A DNA stretch of 64,000 nucleotides, from the NCBI GenBank assembly GCA_016793465.1, contig JAEUJW010000036.1:135000-198999 (forward strand). The letters are read 5' to 3'. The notes under the pieces are model-generated. The model saw only the letters and a list, made by a program, of their open reading frames with translations. It searched no databases and was not told where the DNA came from. Positions within the stretch are counted from its first letter, which is position 1, and every line of letters starts with the position of its first letter. Shown here piece after piece: positions 17,331 to 26,128 of this stretch. A program made the position numbers and the translations under genes. Source of the stretch: Myxococcales bacterium. Its GTDB lineage: Bacteria > Myxococcota > Polyangia > Nannocystales > Nannocystaceae.

Positions 17331-18554
17331 TCAGTGGGCGTGGCCCTCGGATAGCTCTCCGCTCTTCAGCACGCTCTTCAGCGTGAACGCCCCGCTGACG
17401 GCGACCGCGGCGCCCTCGCTCAGGCCCTCGCGCACCTCGTAGAAGCCACCTGCGCGCCGTCCAAGCCGGATCGGCTGGGTGCGGAAGCTGTTCGGTTGGT
17501 CCGCTGGGACGAACACGACCTGCTGACCGTCGATGGTGGCGACCGCGTCGATCGGGACGACCAGCACGCGCTCGTCGCGGGCGCCACCGACGAGCTCGAT
17601 ACTGCCATAGAGGCCGGATCGCAGCCGCGGATCGGGAGCCTCGAGCGTGACGCGGATCGGCAGCGAACGGGTCTTCTCGTCGAGCGAGGGCGCGACATAG
17701 TTGACGGTCCCTGCGAGGACCATGTCGGGGTAGGCGTGGGTACGGACAATGGCCGCGGTGTTGAGCTCGACACGGTCGATCTCGAGCTCCGGCACGTTGC
17801 CGCGGACCCACACCTTGGTCGGGTCCGTGATCGTGAACACCGCCTCGTCGGCGCCGGCGGTCTCGCCGAGGGTGGCGTGGAGATCGACGATCACCCCAGC
17901 GATCGGCGAGACGAGCTGGAGCTCACCCGCGGATCCCGAGCCGAAAACCGCGAGCTGCCGGCGCAGGCCTTCGACGTCGGCCCGGAGCTCGCCGACCTGT
18001 GCCTCGGCCTCGATCAACGTGCGCTGAGCCCCGATGCCCTCGCTGGCGAGCTGTTGCTGGCGTTTGAGCGCGAGCTCGGCGGCCTCGAGGCGGGCCCTGG
18101 ACTGCCCGAGGCGAGCGCGGGCGGCCGAGACGTCGCTCGAGGCGACGACCGCGAGGAGCTGGCCGGCGTTGACGCGATCGCCCAGAGCCACGGCGACCCG
18201 GACGAATCGGCCGGGCACCAGCGGCCCGACGTGGGCGAGGCTCGATGGGTCGAACTCGATCTCCGCAGGAATCGCTGTGCCGCCGCCGAGCGACCGCCGC
18301 TCGACCGTGCCGGTGCGGATCCCCGCGCGTTCGACCGCCTCTGCCTCGAGACGAACAACGCCCGGGGGGGCTTCGGCATGGTCGTCACCCTCCTCCCCGT
18401 GTTCGGCCTCTTCGGCGTGGCCCGCCTCCTCGGCCTCATGCCCGGCTTCCTCGGCGTGCTCCTTCGGAGCGGTCGGCTTGCTCGAGTCGCAAGCGACCAG
18501 CAGCGCGGCCCAAAGCATGACGGGAAGCGATCGAAGGTGCGTACTCATCTTCAT
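17331..18554 (-). CDS. czcB: RND periplasmic adaptor lipoprotein with His/Glu-rich segment
   Basis: The adaptor links CzcA to CzcC. It has a lipoprotein signal (LLVAC), then a His/Glu-rich stretch between residues 30 and 62 (repeats like EEAGHAEEAEHGEEGDDH) that probably collects metal. It continues with the barrel-sandwich halves (GRFVRVAVALGDRVNAGQ, LVSPIAGVIVDLHATLGE), the hairpin coiled coil and the membrane-proximal domain. It ends GHAH. Length is normal for CzcB. It overlaps czcC by 4 bases, so the two are translationally coupled. Confidence 0.92.
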   Translation of the reverse strand: MKMSTHLRSLPVMLWAALLVACDSSKPTAPKEHAEEAGHEAEEAGHAEEAEHGEEGDDHAEAPPGVVRLEAEAVERAGIRTGTVERRSLGGGTAIPAEIEFDPSSLAHVGPLVPGRFVRVAVALGDRVNAGQLLAVVASSDVSAARARLGQSRARLEAAELALKRQQQLASEGIGAQRTLIEAEAQVGELRADVEGLRRQLAVFGSGSAGELQLVSPIAGVIVDLHATLGETAGADEAVFTITDPTKVWVRGNVPELEIDRVELNTAAIVRTHAYPDMVLAGTVNYVAPSLDEKTRSLPIRVTLEAPDPRLRSGLYGSIELVGGARDERVLVVPIDAVATIDGQQVVFVPADQPNSFRTQPIRLGRRAGGFYEVREGLSEGAAVAVSGAFTLKSVLKSGELSEGHAH

Positions 18555-19951
18555 TTTCCTCCGGTGCGACGATCGACCGCGAAGTCCACGCCGACCGTCC
18601 GCTCGAGGTTTGCGAGCGCGACGAAGTAGTCGACATAGGTGTCCAGCGCGTCGCTCTGGATCTTCAGGAAGCGCTCGCGGCCGATGAGCAGCGACAGCAT
18701 GTCGATCTCTCCGAGTTCGAATGAGCGGCGGAGCAGCCCGAGGTTCTCTTCGAATCGGGGCAGGATCTCGCTCCCATAGCTGCGCACGCGCTTGGCCGCG
18801 GCGACCACAGCGCTGTGTGCCTCCGCGATCTGGGCGTCGAGCAGGGTGAGGGTCGCGGCTTGTTCGGCGCGGGCGACCCCGGCACGCGCGCGGGCCAGGG
18901 CGCGCTCGCCCTGGTTGGTCTGGAAACTCGGGATCGTGAACGCCAGCGTCCCGAGCACGATGTTGTAGGGCCCCTCGGTCGTCGGATTGCCCTCGTGCCG
19001 GTACTGGACGCCGATCGAGGGCTGCGGCCAGACTTCGCGCCGCGCGACCTTCACGCGCGCGTCAGCCTCGCGGACCGCCGCCTCCCGCGTGCGCAGGACC
19101 GGGAGGTTCGACCGCGCCGTGGCCACGAGCTCCGGGTACGGCGGCGGGTCCTCCGGCGGCACGAGCCCGCCCCGAGGCTCGGGAGGGTTCGCGGCGGGCC
19201 AGCCCGAGAGCTGCGCGAGCTGGATGCGTGACACAAGCAGAGCCTGCTGCGCGGCTAGGAGCGACTGCTTCGCCTGGGCGACCTCGGCCTCGGCGAGCCG
19301 GAGCATCAGCGGCGGGACGTTGCCCGCCTTCACCTGGCCCTGCACCACGCGCAGTACGTTCTCCTGGAAGGCGAGCACGCGCTCGGCGAGCAGCGCACGT
19401 TCGTGCAGCACGAGTGCCCGCTGGAAGGCGGCGTGGATGTCGCAGTGGACTGCCCAGCGCGCCTGCTCGATCGCCGCGTCGGTCAGCTCGCCGAACCGCT
19501 TGGCGGCGTCACGCCGCCGGCCGCGTTCCCCAGCGATGTAGAGCCGCTGCGAGAGCGAGACGTCGGCGTCGACGCCGACCCCGAAGATGCCGTAGCGTGG
19601 GCCGACACCCGCCGCGAGTTCGGGATTCGCGGGCAGGAGCGGAGACGCGGCCACCCTCGCCGCGTCGGCGACACCCCGCGTGCTGCGAGCGATGACGAGC
19701 TGCGGCGAGTGGTCGTCGGCGTAGGCGAGAAGCTCCGCCAGCGACACCGGCTTGGCCCGCGCCGGGTCCGGGGATGAGGGGCCCGATCGACCCATCGTTG
19801 GTCCGGGCCCCACATCGGCGAGCGCGGGCTCTGCTCCACTTGCCGGGCCGGCGACAAGGGCGACCATCGCCGCGACGATAAGCAGGGACCTACTATTGAC
19901 GATCGTAGAAGAGGGCGAACTCGGGCGTCGTGGCGGGGTATCACGCGACAT
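18551..19951 (-). CDS. czcC: outer-membrane efflux factor of TolC/CzcC type
   Basis: The protein shows two similar alpha-helical halves with Ala/Gln/Glu heptads and a C-terminal EIDMLSLLIGRERFLKIQSD segment, as in CzcC. It forms the exit channel. The ATG at 19951 follows the M56 gene by 4 bases and has a GGATGG sequence before it; it gives a signal peptide with a long N-region. An ATG at 19867 is the alternative, but its signal would be very short. A degenerate BlaI-type operator (19891-19907) lies between these two possible starts, which makes the choice uncertain. Confidence 0.88.
   Translation of the reverse strand: MSRDTPPRRPSSPSSTIVNSRSLLIVAAMVALVAGPASGAEPALADVGPGPTMGRSGPSSPDPARAKPVSLAELLAYADDHSPQLVIARSTRGVADAARVAASPLLPANPELAAGVGPRYGIFGVGVDADVSLSQRLYIAGERGRRRDAAKRFGELTDAAIEQARWAVHCDIHAAFQRALVLHERALLAERVLAFQENVLRVVQGQVKAGNVPPLMLRLAEAEVAQAKQSLLAAQQALLVSRIQLAQLSGWPAANPPEPRGGLVPPEDPPPYPELVATARSNLPVLRTREAAVREADARVKVARREVWPQPSIGVQYRHEGNPTTEGPYNIVLGTLAFTIPSFQTNQGERALARARAGVARAEQAATLTLLDAQIAEAHSAVVAAAKRVRSYGSEILPRFEENLGLLRRSFELGEIDMLSLLIGRERFLKIQSDALDTYVDYFVALANLERTVGVDFAVDRRTGGK
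19891..19907. promoter_or_regulatory. degenerate BlaI-type operator (site 3) at the czcC start
   Basis: The plus strand reads TACTA, seven bases, then TCGTA, so one half-site deviates by one base. It lies 24 bases before the ATG at 19867. It may control an internal promoter for czcCBA and the ATPase, or act as a roadblock within the operon. Confidence 0.5.
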
Positions 19952-19955
19952 CGAA

Positions 19956-20975
19956 TCACCATCCGATCAGAAAAACACCGGCGTACTCGGAAGCAGCGTG
20001 CAAGTGATCGAGGAGGCCGGTACCGGTCGTATGCGGCAGCGCGGCGACGACGAGCATGAGTCCGAGGATCGGCCGCAGCGCCGAACCACCACAACAATGC
20101 ACGGGGGGACGCTCGGAATAGGCGATGAGCAGCCCGACCCGAAGACGGAGTGCCGCGAGGTTACTCGCCCCGAGTGCAGGCTCGACGCGAGCAGGACCAG
20201 GCCGTGAGCCACGCACGAGCGAGTGGGCGAGCGCCGGTGCCGACGCACCTGCGAGGACCGCCTCGCGGTCGCAGTGGACCTCGCGTGCGAGGATCCAGCG
20301 GGCGAGTTCGCCGTCGAGGAACCACCGGCCGACAGGGTTGACTGCCAGAGCCCACCAGGCGATGAAGTAACGCAACGGATCTCGCCCGACGACGTGCTCG
20401 AGCTCGTGGTGGAGCGCCGCGATCAGCGACTCGTCGTCGAGTCCCTCGGCGAACGAGGTGCGGACGACCAGTCGGGGCGAGAGCACGCCCACCGTAAGCA
20501 TCGTCTCCGGCAGCGTGTCGCGCACCACGCAGCGCCCGGCGAGCGGCGTGAGCCGGGCGTGCCCGCTGATCAGCCGCGCGAGGCGGCCACGTGCCCGCTC
20601 CGCGTCGGGGCTGGTCGAGGCGCGCAGCAGTACCTGCTCCCAGATCAGCCGTGGCATGGCGAACAGCATCGCAAGCACGCTCAGCGCGAGCGCAAAGAAG
20701 ATGGCTTCGAGACAGAGGGCATCCGGGCCGTGCGGGGCGATGCAAACCTTAGCGACCCGGCCCGACTCCGCCTGGTGAAACCCCGCCGAGATCAACCAGA
20801 TCAGCGGGAGCCCGCTCGACGCGACGATCAGCACGTAGCGCAGACGCAAGCGAAGGTGGAGGTTCTCGCGCCGTCTGACGAACACGAGGAGCAGCCTCGT
20901 CATCAGCGCGATGCAAGGGAGCGCCAGGCCGAACACGATCAACGGGCCGAGCAGCGGAAACACTGCCTCCGTCAT
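19956..20975 (-). CDS. M56-family membrane metalloprotease (BlaR1-like, no penicillin sensor)
   Basis: This 339-residue protein has transmembrane helices at both ends and around residues 40-65 and 90-110. It has the zinc protease motif HELEH at residues 190-194 and a later DREAV (236-240) that supplies the third ligand. This is the M56 core of BlaR1/MecR1. The extracellular penicillin-binding domain is absent; after the last helix only a few residues follow. Between the helices is a short loop with two Cys and two His (FHQAESGRVAKVCIAPHGP), a possible sensor. By analogy it cleaves the BlaI-type repressor upstream. It overlaps that gene by 4 bases. Confidence 0.85.
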   Translation of the reverse strand: MTEAVFPLLGPLIVFGLALPCIALMTRLLLVFVRRRENLHLRLRLRYVLIVASSGLPLIWLISAGFHQAESGRVAKVCIAPHGPDALCLEAIFFALALSVLAMLFAMPRLIWEQVLLRASTSPDAERARGRLARLISGHARLTPLAGRCVVRDTLPETMLTVGVLSPRLVVRTSFAEGLDDESLIAALHHELEHVVGRDPLRYFIAWWALAVNPVGRWFLDGELARWILAREVHCDREAVLAGASAPALAHSLVRGSRPGPARVEPALGASNLAALRLRVGLLIAYSERPPVHCCGGSALRPILGLMLVVAALPHTTGTGLLDHLHAASEYAGVFLIGW

Positions 20976-21394
20976 CGCTTCAGCTCCCGCCGACGGCGGC
21001 GGATCATCCGGTCCAGCTCGTCGAGTGCCGCCTCGTCGGCTGCCGAGGCGGTCTCGACGAGGAGAGCGAGCACGTCCCGACCAGCGGCGCTCCCGATGCT
21101 CTCCAGGACCTCACGGACGGTCGCCTGGACGAACTCCTCGCGGGAGTAGCGTGGCGTGTAGAGGTAGCGCTTACCGTCGCGCCGGCGCTCCAGCACAGCC
21201 TTCTCGTGGAGGCGCACGAGGGTCGTCATCACCGTCGTGTAGGCGATCTCGCGGCGAGCCTCGAGCGTGGCGTGCACATCGCTCACCGCGAAGTCTTTCA
21301 GGTCACGTGACCAGACGACGTCCATGATCTCCGCCTCAAGATCGTGGAGCCGGATCGCCGCGCCGTCCTGGCCCTTGCGTATGCGAAATTCCAT
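20972..21394 (-). CDS. BlaI/MecI-family transcriptional repressor
   Basis: The ATG at 21394 gives a 140-residue protein. It starts with a winged helix (LHDLEAEIMDVVWSR, SDVHATLEARREIAYTTVMT, LVRLHEKAVLERRRDGKRYL) and ends with a dimerisation helix. It has no Cys, so it is not a CopY-type copper sensor. Release is more likely by cleavage through the M56 protease next to it. Operator site 4 lies 15 bases upstream, implying self-regulation. It is the first gene of a six-gene operon with the protease, czcCBA and the P-type ATPase. Confidence 0.93.
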   Translation of the reverse strand: MEFRIRKGQDGAAIRLHDLEAEIMDVVWSRDLKDFAVSDVHATLEARREIAYTTVMTTLVRLHEKAVLERRRDGKRYLYTPRYSREEFVQATVREVLESIGSAAGRDVLALLVETASAADEAALDELDRMIRRRRRELKR

Positions 21395-21408
21395 GTCGTC
21401 CTCGCTTG

Positions 21409-21425
21409 TACTACAGGTCATAGTA
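21409..21425. promoter_or_regulatory. BlaI-type operator (site 4) before the repressor gene
   Basis: TACTA-CAGGTCA-TAGTA matches the core spacing of the other sites. It precedes the repressor gene and is the reference for calling the remaining sites. Confidence 0.8.
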
Positions 21426-21559
21426 GGATGGAAGCCCCCACGGGCGAATATGCCCAAAGCCGCGGAGTGGCCTGGAGGTGACTCCGGAAGCCACCAGCAG
21501 CTAAAATTTTCGCGCCGGGCGTTGACGCCCGTCGAGGCGGTCTTACCCTCTCGGCCGCT

Positions 21560-21889
21560 ATGGTATCTGCAACGACTCCTCCCCCTCTCTATTGGATCCT
21601 CGAGTGCGACCACCCCGCGAATAAGCCGATCGTGCGGGTCTGTGCCCGGCCTGATGTAGGCTGGGCCGACACGCCGGCGAAGTCCTTCACGCGCCAGCAG
21701 GTGCTCGACCACATCCGGCTGAAGACCGCCAGATTCAGGACCGCGACGATGAACACCACGACCCAGAAGTGGGAGGCTGGCGCCGAGGTCGTTCTCACCG
21801 ACAACGGGCTGTGGATCACGACGACGCCCAACAGCAAGCAGGGGGACAACCTGGGCAGTCTGCCCGCATGCACCTGTAAGGCCGCTTAG
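21560..21889 (+). CDS. DUF3892-like small protein
   Basis: The 109-residue product has a central RQQVLDHIRLKTARFRTATM segment, a strand pair around WEAGAEVVLTDNGLWITTTPN and the end GDNLGSLPACTCKAA. This is the usual DUF3892 order: IxxGxxFxT, VxVxxxNG, YLxTxPD, DNLxxLPxC. Members are small cytoplasmic proteins of unknown role. It is divergent from the blaI-like gene, with about 165 bases between, and no TACTA site is nearer to it than site 4. Confidence 0.65.
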   Translation: MVSATTPPPLYWILECDHPANKPIVRVCARPDVGWADTPAKSFTRQQVLDHIRLKTARFRTATMNTTTQKWEAGAEVVLTDNGLWITTTPNSKQGDNLGSLPACTCKAA

Positions 21890-21906
21890 CACGCCCTGAC
21901 TGCCTT

Positions 21907-21930
21907 GACGCCCGAGGATCGCCGGGCGTC
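21907..21930. terminator. hairpin between convergent genes
   Basis: GACGCCCG at 21907-21914 pairs with CGGGCGTC at 21923-21930. It lies between the end of the DUF3892-like gene on the plus strand and the end of the diheme lipoprotein gene on the minus strand, and could serve both. Confidence 0.5.
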
Positions 21931-21967
21931 GAGGCTGCTCGACTGTCGAGGCCGAGGACGGGTCGAT

Positions 21968-22849
21968 TCATAGGGCCGCTGCACACTCGCTCTCACGCTC
22001 GATCCAGTAAAGGAAGTCGGCGTACCCAGGATCCTCGGCGCCGTTGAACTTGGCGCCGCCGCCGTGCTCAACCCCTCCATTCTTCTCCGTCAGCGGCTTC
22101 AGCAGCAGCAAGCTGTCGGTCGGGGTTTTCAGATCGATGTAGCTGCGCGACAGCACCGTCCGCATCGTCTCGAGCGAAGCCTCGTTGCAGGCCCCCGACG
22201 AGACCCACTTCGGCGCCATCGCGGTGTGGGGGGTGTCCTCGATCCCCTCGAAGTGGCAGGGGTGGCAGCGCCCGCGCCAGGCGAACACTTTCTCCCGGAA
22301 CACTGCTTCACGGGTGAGGTCACTGCAGTCGCCAGGGTCGACGAACTCAGGCCGATCGGTGGTCGGCTCGGAGGTCGCGCAGGCTGGCTGCATCGACCCG
22401 CCGGCACACGGCTCCGCGACCTCTCCGCATGCCGCGGCGCCGCACGACGCGCTCCACTGGATCCACTCGAGAAACCCGTCGTACTCCTCCTGGACCACCT
22501 CGGGCGTGATGAGATCGCTGTTGGGATCCGCCCGCGAGATCCACTCGAGGATCTTGCTGTCCTCGGGCGCCTCGAGGTCGACCAGCCCCTGCTCGGTCAG
22601 GCAGGCCATCGTTTGGCAGGGGTCGTCGCGGACGAACAGGGTGAGGTCGACCCCCGACAGGTGACACTGGTTGCAGCTCTTCGGCCGATCCTCGGCGAGC
22701 AGCGGCTCGATCCGCTGCTCGAACAGCTCACCGAAGTCGGCCTGCGTGCACATCCTCGGCACCTCTTGCTGGACGCCCTCTGGCCGGGTGCAGCCGGCGA
22801 CCAGCACGAGTACGGAGGGCATGAGCAAGATGATGGACCGTGAATTCAT
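21968..22849 (-). CDS. diheme c-type lipoprotein (intact paralogue of 4006-4892)
   Basis: It has a lipoprotein signal (VLVAGC), a CNQCH heme motif near residue 61, the segment CQTMACLTEQGLVDLEAPED, and a second heme motif CHPCH near residue 195. The C-terminus reads SLLLLKPLTEKNGGVEHGGG and ends near CAAAL. The frameshifted gene at 4006 has the same order and clear similarity throughout. It is likely an envelope electron carrier or redox sensor. It is divergent from the lysyl-oxidase-like gene, and site 5 lies between them. Confidence 0.85.
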   Translation of the reverse strand: MNSRSIILLMPSVLVLVAGCTRPEGVQQEVPRMCTQADFGELFEQRIEPLLAEDRPKSCNQCHLSGVDLTLFVRDDPCQTMACLTEQGLVDLEAPEDSKILEWISRADPNSDLITPEVVQEEYDGFLEWIQWSASCGAAACGEVAEPCAGGSMQPACATSEPTTDRPEFVDPGDCSDLTREAVFREKVFAWRGRCHPCHFEGIEDTPHTAMAPKWVSSGACNEASLETMRTVLSRSYIDLKTPTDSLLLLKPLTEKNGGVEHGGGAKFNGAEDPGYADFLYWIERESECAAAL

Positions 22850-22909
22850 GAAACGATCGAATCCCTCCGCCTGCGGGAGGCGAAGAAACGCATTGGGAGT
22901 GTTCTCTAC

Positions 22910-22926
22910 TACTACAAACTATAGTA
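22910..22926. promoter_or_regulatory. BlaI-type operator (site 5), between divergent genes
   Basis: TACTA-CAAACTA-TAGTA, preceded by an extra TAC repeat and followed by GAAG. It lies between the starts of the diheme lipoprotein (22849) and the lysyl-oxidase-like lipoprotein (22943 or 22970). Confidence 0.75.
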
Positions 22927-22942
22927 GAAGGCCAGGGCCGAG

Positions 22943-24790
22943 ATGAGTTTCACGGTCCGGGACCCTCCCATGGTCAGGAAACCCCACGTTGCGGGCGTCG
23001 CGTGTTCGCTCGTCATGAGCGGCTGTCCCTGGGACCCGCCCATAGGTGAGGATCCCTCGACCGCGACGACCGCGGCAGTCGCCTCGACGAGCAGCACCGT
23101 GACGCCGACCTCGACGAGCGACACGGGCGGGATCGGCACGATGTCGATCGACGTGCTCCCTCCCGCACCCTCCCTGGTCAGCCCGCCCGACGGCGCGAGC
23201 GAGGTTCCGCTGGTCACCTCGCTGTGCTGGCAGCCGGTCGTCGAGCCGGAGGGACAACCGCTGCGCTACCGCGTGTTCATCGACGACACCGAGCTCACGT
23301 CGGGCATCCTCGGCGGTGTGCCCGGGTACGAGGGCCCCTGCGTTGGACCGCTGAACTTCATGCTGGGGCGCACGTACACCTGGCGGGTCATGGCCTTCGA
23401 GGCTGACGACCCGACACACGTGTCGCCGTCGAGTGTGACGTGGAGCTTTTCGACGCCGCCCGAGGTCGCCGTCGAGACCGTCTTTGCCGACGATTTCAAT
23501 GGCGACGGGCGCGGGTGGAAGGTCTCGGGCGACACGCCGAGCGGCGCGTGGATCCACGGTAAACCGGTGCGCACGTTCGATGGCGAGGCTCTGGCGCAGC
23601 CAGGTGGGTGTTTTGGAGGGACTGGCTGCTACTTCACCGGGCAGAACCCCGCTGGCGTCCCGGACCAGGCCGACGTCGCCGGCGGTACGACGGTCCTCAC
23701 CTCGCCCGCGTTCGACCTCGGCGGAGCCACGGCCGCGACCGTCCAGTTGGCGCGCTTCTTCTACAAATCCGAGGCCACCCCGGGACCACGGCTGACGATC
23801 GAATTGCTCGTCCCAGCCGACGGGCCCGACGGGTACGACGCGCATCTGCTCGAGGAGTTGACCGCGCCGAGCGCCGGCACCACCGACAACCTGTGGTGGC
23901 CGCGCGAGTACGTGGCCTGCGGCGTGCCGATGGCCGACGGCTCGCGCCTGCGGATCTCCGCGACCGATACCGGCGGCGGCCTCCTCGAGGCCGCGATCGA
24001 CTCGATCAAGGTGCGTGCCCACGCCAATGCGCTCGTGTGCGGCAGCGGCGAGGGCGGAGCCTGCGACCCCGCGCTCGACGCGGCCTGCCCGGCAGACCTC
24101 CTCTGCTGCTCACAGGGGGTGATCAACGAAGGCGTCCACCGTTGCACGCCGCCGGCTGCCGGCCTCGACTTCGAAAATCCGCCGCCGAACGTCGACGACC
24201 CTGGCAACGGCCCGCTCGGCTGCGACGCGCCGGACCTCATCGTCGATAACCGCTGGCTGTTCCCGATCTTCACGCAGATCGCGGTGACCATCGAGACCTG
24301 CGAGTACTACGAGGGCTGCGTCGGTGACCTCGGCGCGCGCACGGTGATGCTGTTCACCGCCGCCACGCCCAACGTCGGCTCCGCCGATTTGGTGATGGGT
24401 GTGCCGGCGAATCATCCCGAGCTGTTCCAGTACAGCCCGTGTCACGACCACTACCACTTCGACGAGTTCGCCCGCTATCAGTTACTCCTCGGAGAGGATG
24501 TCGCGGCCCTTGGCCACAAGCAGGCGTTCTGCATGCTGGACACCACAAGCTGGGCCTGGCCGCTCGCGCCAGCGAAATTCAACTGCGCGAACCAGGGCAT
24601 CAGCCGCGGCTTCTCGGACTTCTACGACGCCGGACTGCCGTGCCAGTGGATCGACATCACCGGGGTGCCGCCGGGCGAGTACACCCTGCGGATCAGCGTC
24701 AACAACCCTCGCCCCGAGACCGCGTTGCGCGTCCTCAACGAGCGCGACTACTCCAACAACGTCGCTGACGTCGTCGTTTCGATCCCGTGA
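22943..24790 (+). CDS. lysyl-oxidase-like copper lipoprotein
   Basis: The last 200 residues match the lysyl oxidase family: PDLIVDNRWLF at the start of the domain, a copper talon CHDHYHFDEFARYQLL near residue 500, then KQAFCMLDT, the NQGISRGFSDFY segment and a C-terminal ERDYSNN. Lysyl oxidases oxidise amines or lysine side chains with copper and a quinone cofactor. The N-terminus has a lipobox (MSGC) if translation starts at the ATG at 22970; a linker, a fibronectin-like domain (residues about 75-170) and a jelly-roll-like domain follow. It is under operator site 5. I cannot confirm which Tyr and Lys would form the cofactor. Confidence 0.8.
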   Translation: MSFTVRDPPMVRKPHVAGVACSLVMSGCPWDPPIGEDPSTATTAAVASTSSTVTPTSTSDTGGIGTMSIDVLPPAPSLVSPPDGASEVPLVTSLCWQPVVEPEGQPLRYRVFIDDTELTSGILGGVPGYEGPCVGPLNFMLGRTYTWRVMAFEADDPTHVSPSSVTWSFSTPPEVAVETVFADDFNGDGRGWKVSGDTPSGAWIHGKPVRTFDGEALAQPGGCFGGTGCYFTGQNPAGVPDQADVAGGTTVLTSPAFDLGGATAATVQLARFFYKSEATPGPRLTIELLVPADGPDGYDAHLLEELTAPSAGTTDNLWWPREYVACGVPMADGSRLRISATDTGGGLLEAAIDSIKVRAHANALVCGSGEGGACDPALDAACPADLLCCSQGVINEGVHRCTPPAAGLDFENPPPNVDDPGNGPLGCDAPDLIVDNRWLFPIFTQIAVTIETCEYYEGCVGDLGARTVMLFTAATPNVGSADLVMGVPANHPELFQYSPCHDHYHFDEFARYQLLLGEDVAALGHKQAFCMLDTTSWAWPLAPAKFNCANQGISRGFSDFYDAGLPCQWIDITGVPPGEYTLRISVNNPRPETALRVLNERDYSNNVADVVVSIP

Positions 24791-24874
24791 TCGGTCTACT
24801 CTGAGCGCGACGCATGTTGTCTCCAACCACTTGGCCGGGACGCATCTTCCTCGACGCGGGGACGATCCTGTACG

Positions 24875-25502
24875 TCGGCGACGGAGGTGCCGCGGATCGC
24901 CCGGGGCCGACGCACCGAGCGCCAGCCTGAGCGCGGCGTTGAAGCCGGCGGCGGCGAGGGTCTTGATGCGGACGACCTGGAACGGATCCCTGAGCGAGAG
25001 GCGCTGGGTCAGGTTGTTGTCGAACGCCCAGCACAGGCACGCGCCGGCGATCGCAAGGGCGCCGAGGGGATCGACCGCGAGCTCGCCCGGCGCGAGCCGG
25101 AGGACCAGCGCGCCGAGCAGGATGCAGGTCGCCGCCAGCGCCGCGCGGCGGCCGAAGTGCTCGCCGAACAGGGTGGCCGCGAGGACGATCGTGCACGGCG
25201 CCTCGAGGTTGAGGAGCAACGAGCCGGCGGTGCCGCTGACGCGCGACAGCCCGAGCATCAGCAGCAGCGGTCCGGTGACACCGCCGCAGCGACGGGAGGT
25301 CGGCGCGGGCGAGCGGCGCCTCGCGGGTGCCCGGACGCGCGAGGCGGTAGAGCAGCAGCCCGAGGCCAGCGCCGAGGTAGAGCAGGCCGGCGAGGAGCTG
25401 CGGGGATACCTCGGCGAGTAGCAGCTTCGACAGCGGCGCGCTGGCCCCGAAGCTGAGCGCGGCGAGCAGGCCGAGGATCGCGCCGTGCCGCTGGTTGGTC
25501 AC
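24875..25502 (-). pseudogene. EamA/DMT transporter, frameshifted and 3' truncated
   Basis: The GTG at 25502 overlaps the stop of the upstream RND remnant. The first frame reads ILGLLAALSFGASAPLSKLL and LLAGLLYLGAGLGLLLYRLA, as in EamA permeases. The frame is lost near 25290 and resumes as LGLSRVSGTAGSLLLNLEAP, with [20 protein letters not shown] and LCWAFDNNLTQRLSLRDP. It breaks off near 24880 after about 200 residues, so the last helices are missing. In metal islands such permeases often follow RND genes. It is probably inactive. Confidence 0.8.
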
Positions 25503-26108
25503 AGCAGGGCCTCTCGCGGCGGTTCGCGGTGGAAGCGGGCGTAGAGGGCCGGGACGACGAACATATTGAGGGCGGTCGAGGAGGCGAGGCCGCAGAGGAT
25601 GACGATCGCCATCGGCGCCTGGATCTCGCTGCCGGGCACGCCGGCGGACAGCGCGAGCGGGACGAGGCCGAGCCCGGCGGCGAGCGCGGTCATCAGGATC
25701 GGGGCCAGGCGCTCGAGCGCCGCCTGCTCGACGGCGTCGCGGAGCGCGATGCCCGGGCGCTCGGCGAGCAGGTGGCGTGCGGCGCACGGCCTCGAGGTCG
25801 GCCACCGCGGCCGGGTCGAGCTTCACGACCAGATCGAAGCTGCGCTGACCCTCGAGCACCTGCGAGACGATCCGGCCGGTGAACGCCGTCTCCATGGCGC
25901 GGGCAACGTCCGCGGTGCGCAGGCCGTGGCGGGCGAGCGCGGTGCGGTCGAGGCGGACGGTGATCTGCGGGATGTCGGTCTGCTGCTCGACCGAGAGGTC
26001 GACCAGGCCGAGGACGTCTTGAATGATTGCCTCGACGCGGGCGGCGATCCGGCGCAGCTCGTAGAGGTCGTCGCCGAAGATTTTAATTGCGATGTTGGCC
26101 CGCGTGCC
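25499..26108 (-). pseudogene. CzcA-type RND pump remnant with internal deletion
   Basis: From 26108 the minus strand reads ANIAIKIFGDDLYELRR and [31 protein letters not shown]: the second porter domain of a CzcA-like pump. Near 25785 it jumps, in a different frame, to [37 protein letters not shown] and the end [20 protein letters not shown]. About 300 residues between are deleted, and everything before the second porter domain is lost. The 5' break lies about 20 bases from operator site 6. Confidence 0.85.
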
Positions 26109-26128
26109 GACAGCCCATGGGGCTCTCG

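Noticed and set aside
19956..21394. Beta-lactam resistance system
   Set aside because: The M56 protein lacks the penicillin-binding domain and no beta-lactamase or PBP gene is nearby.
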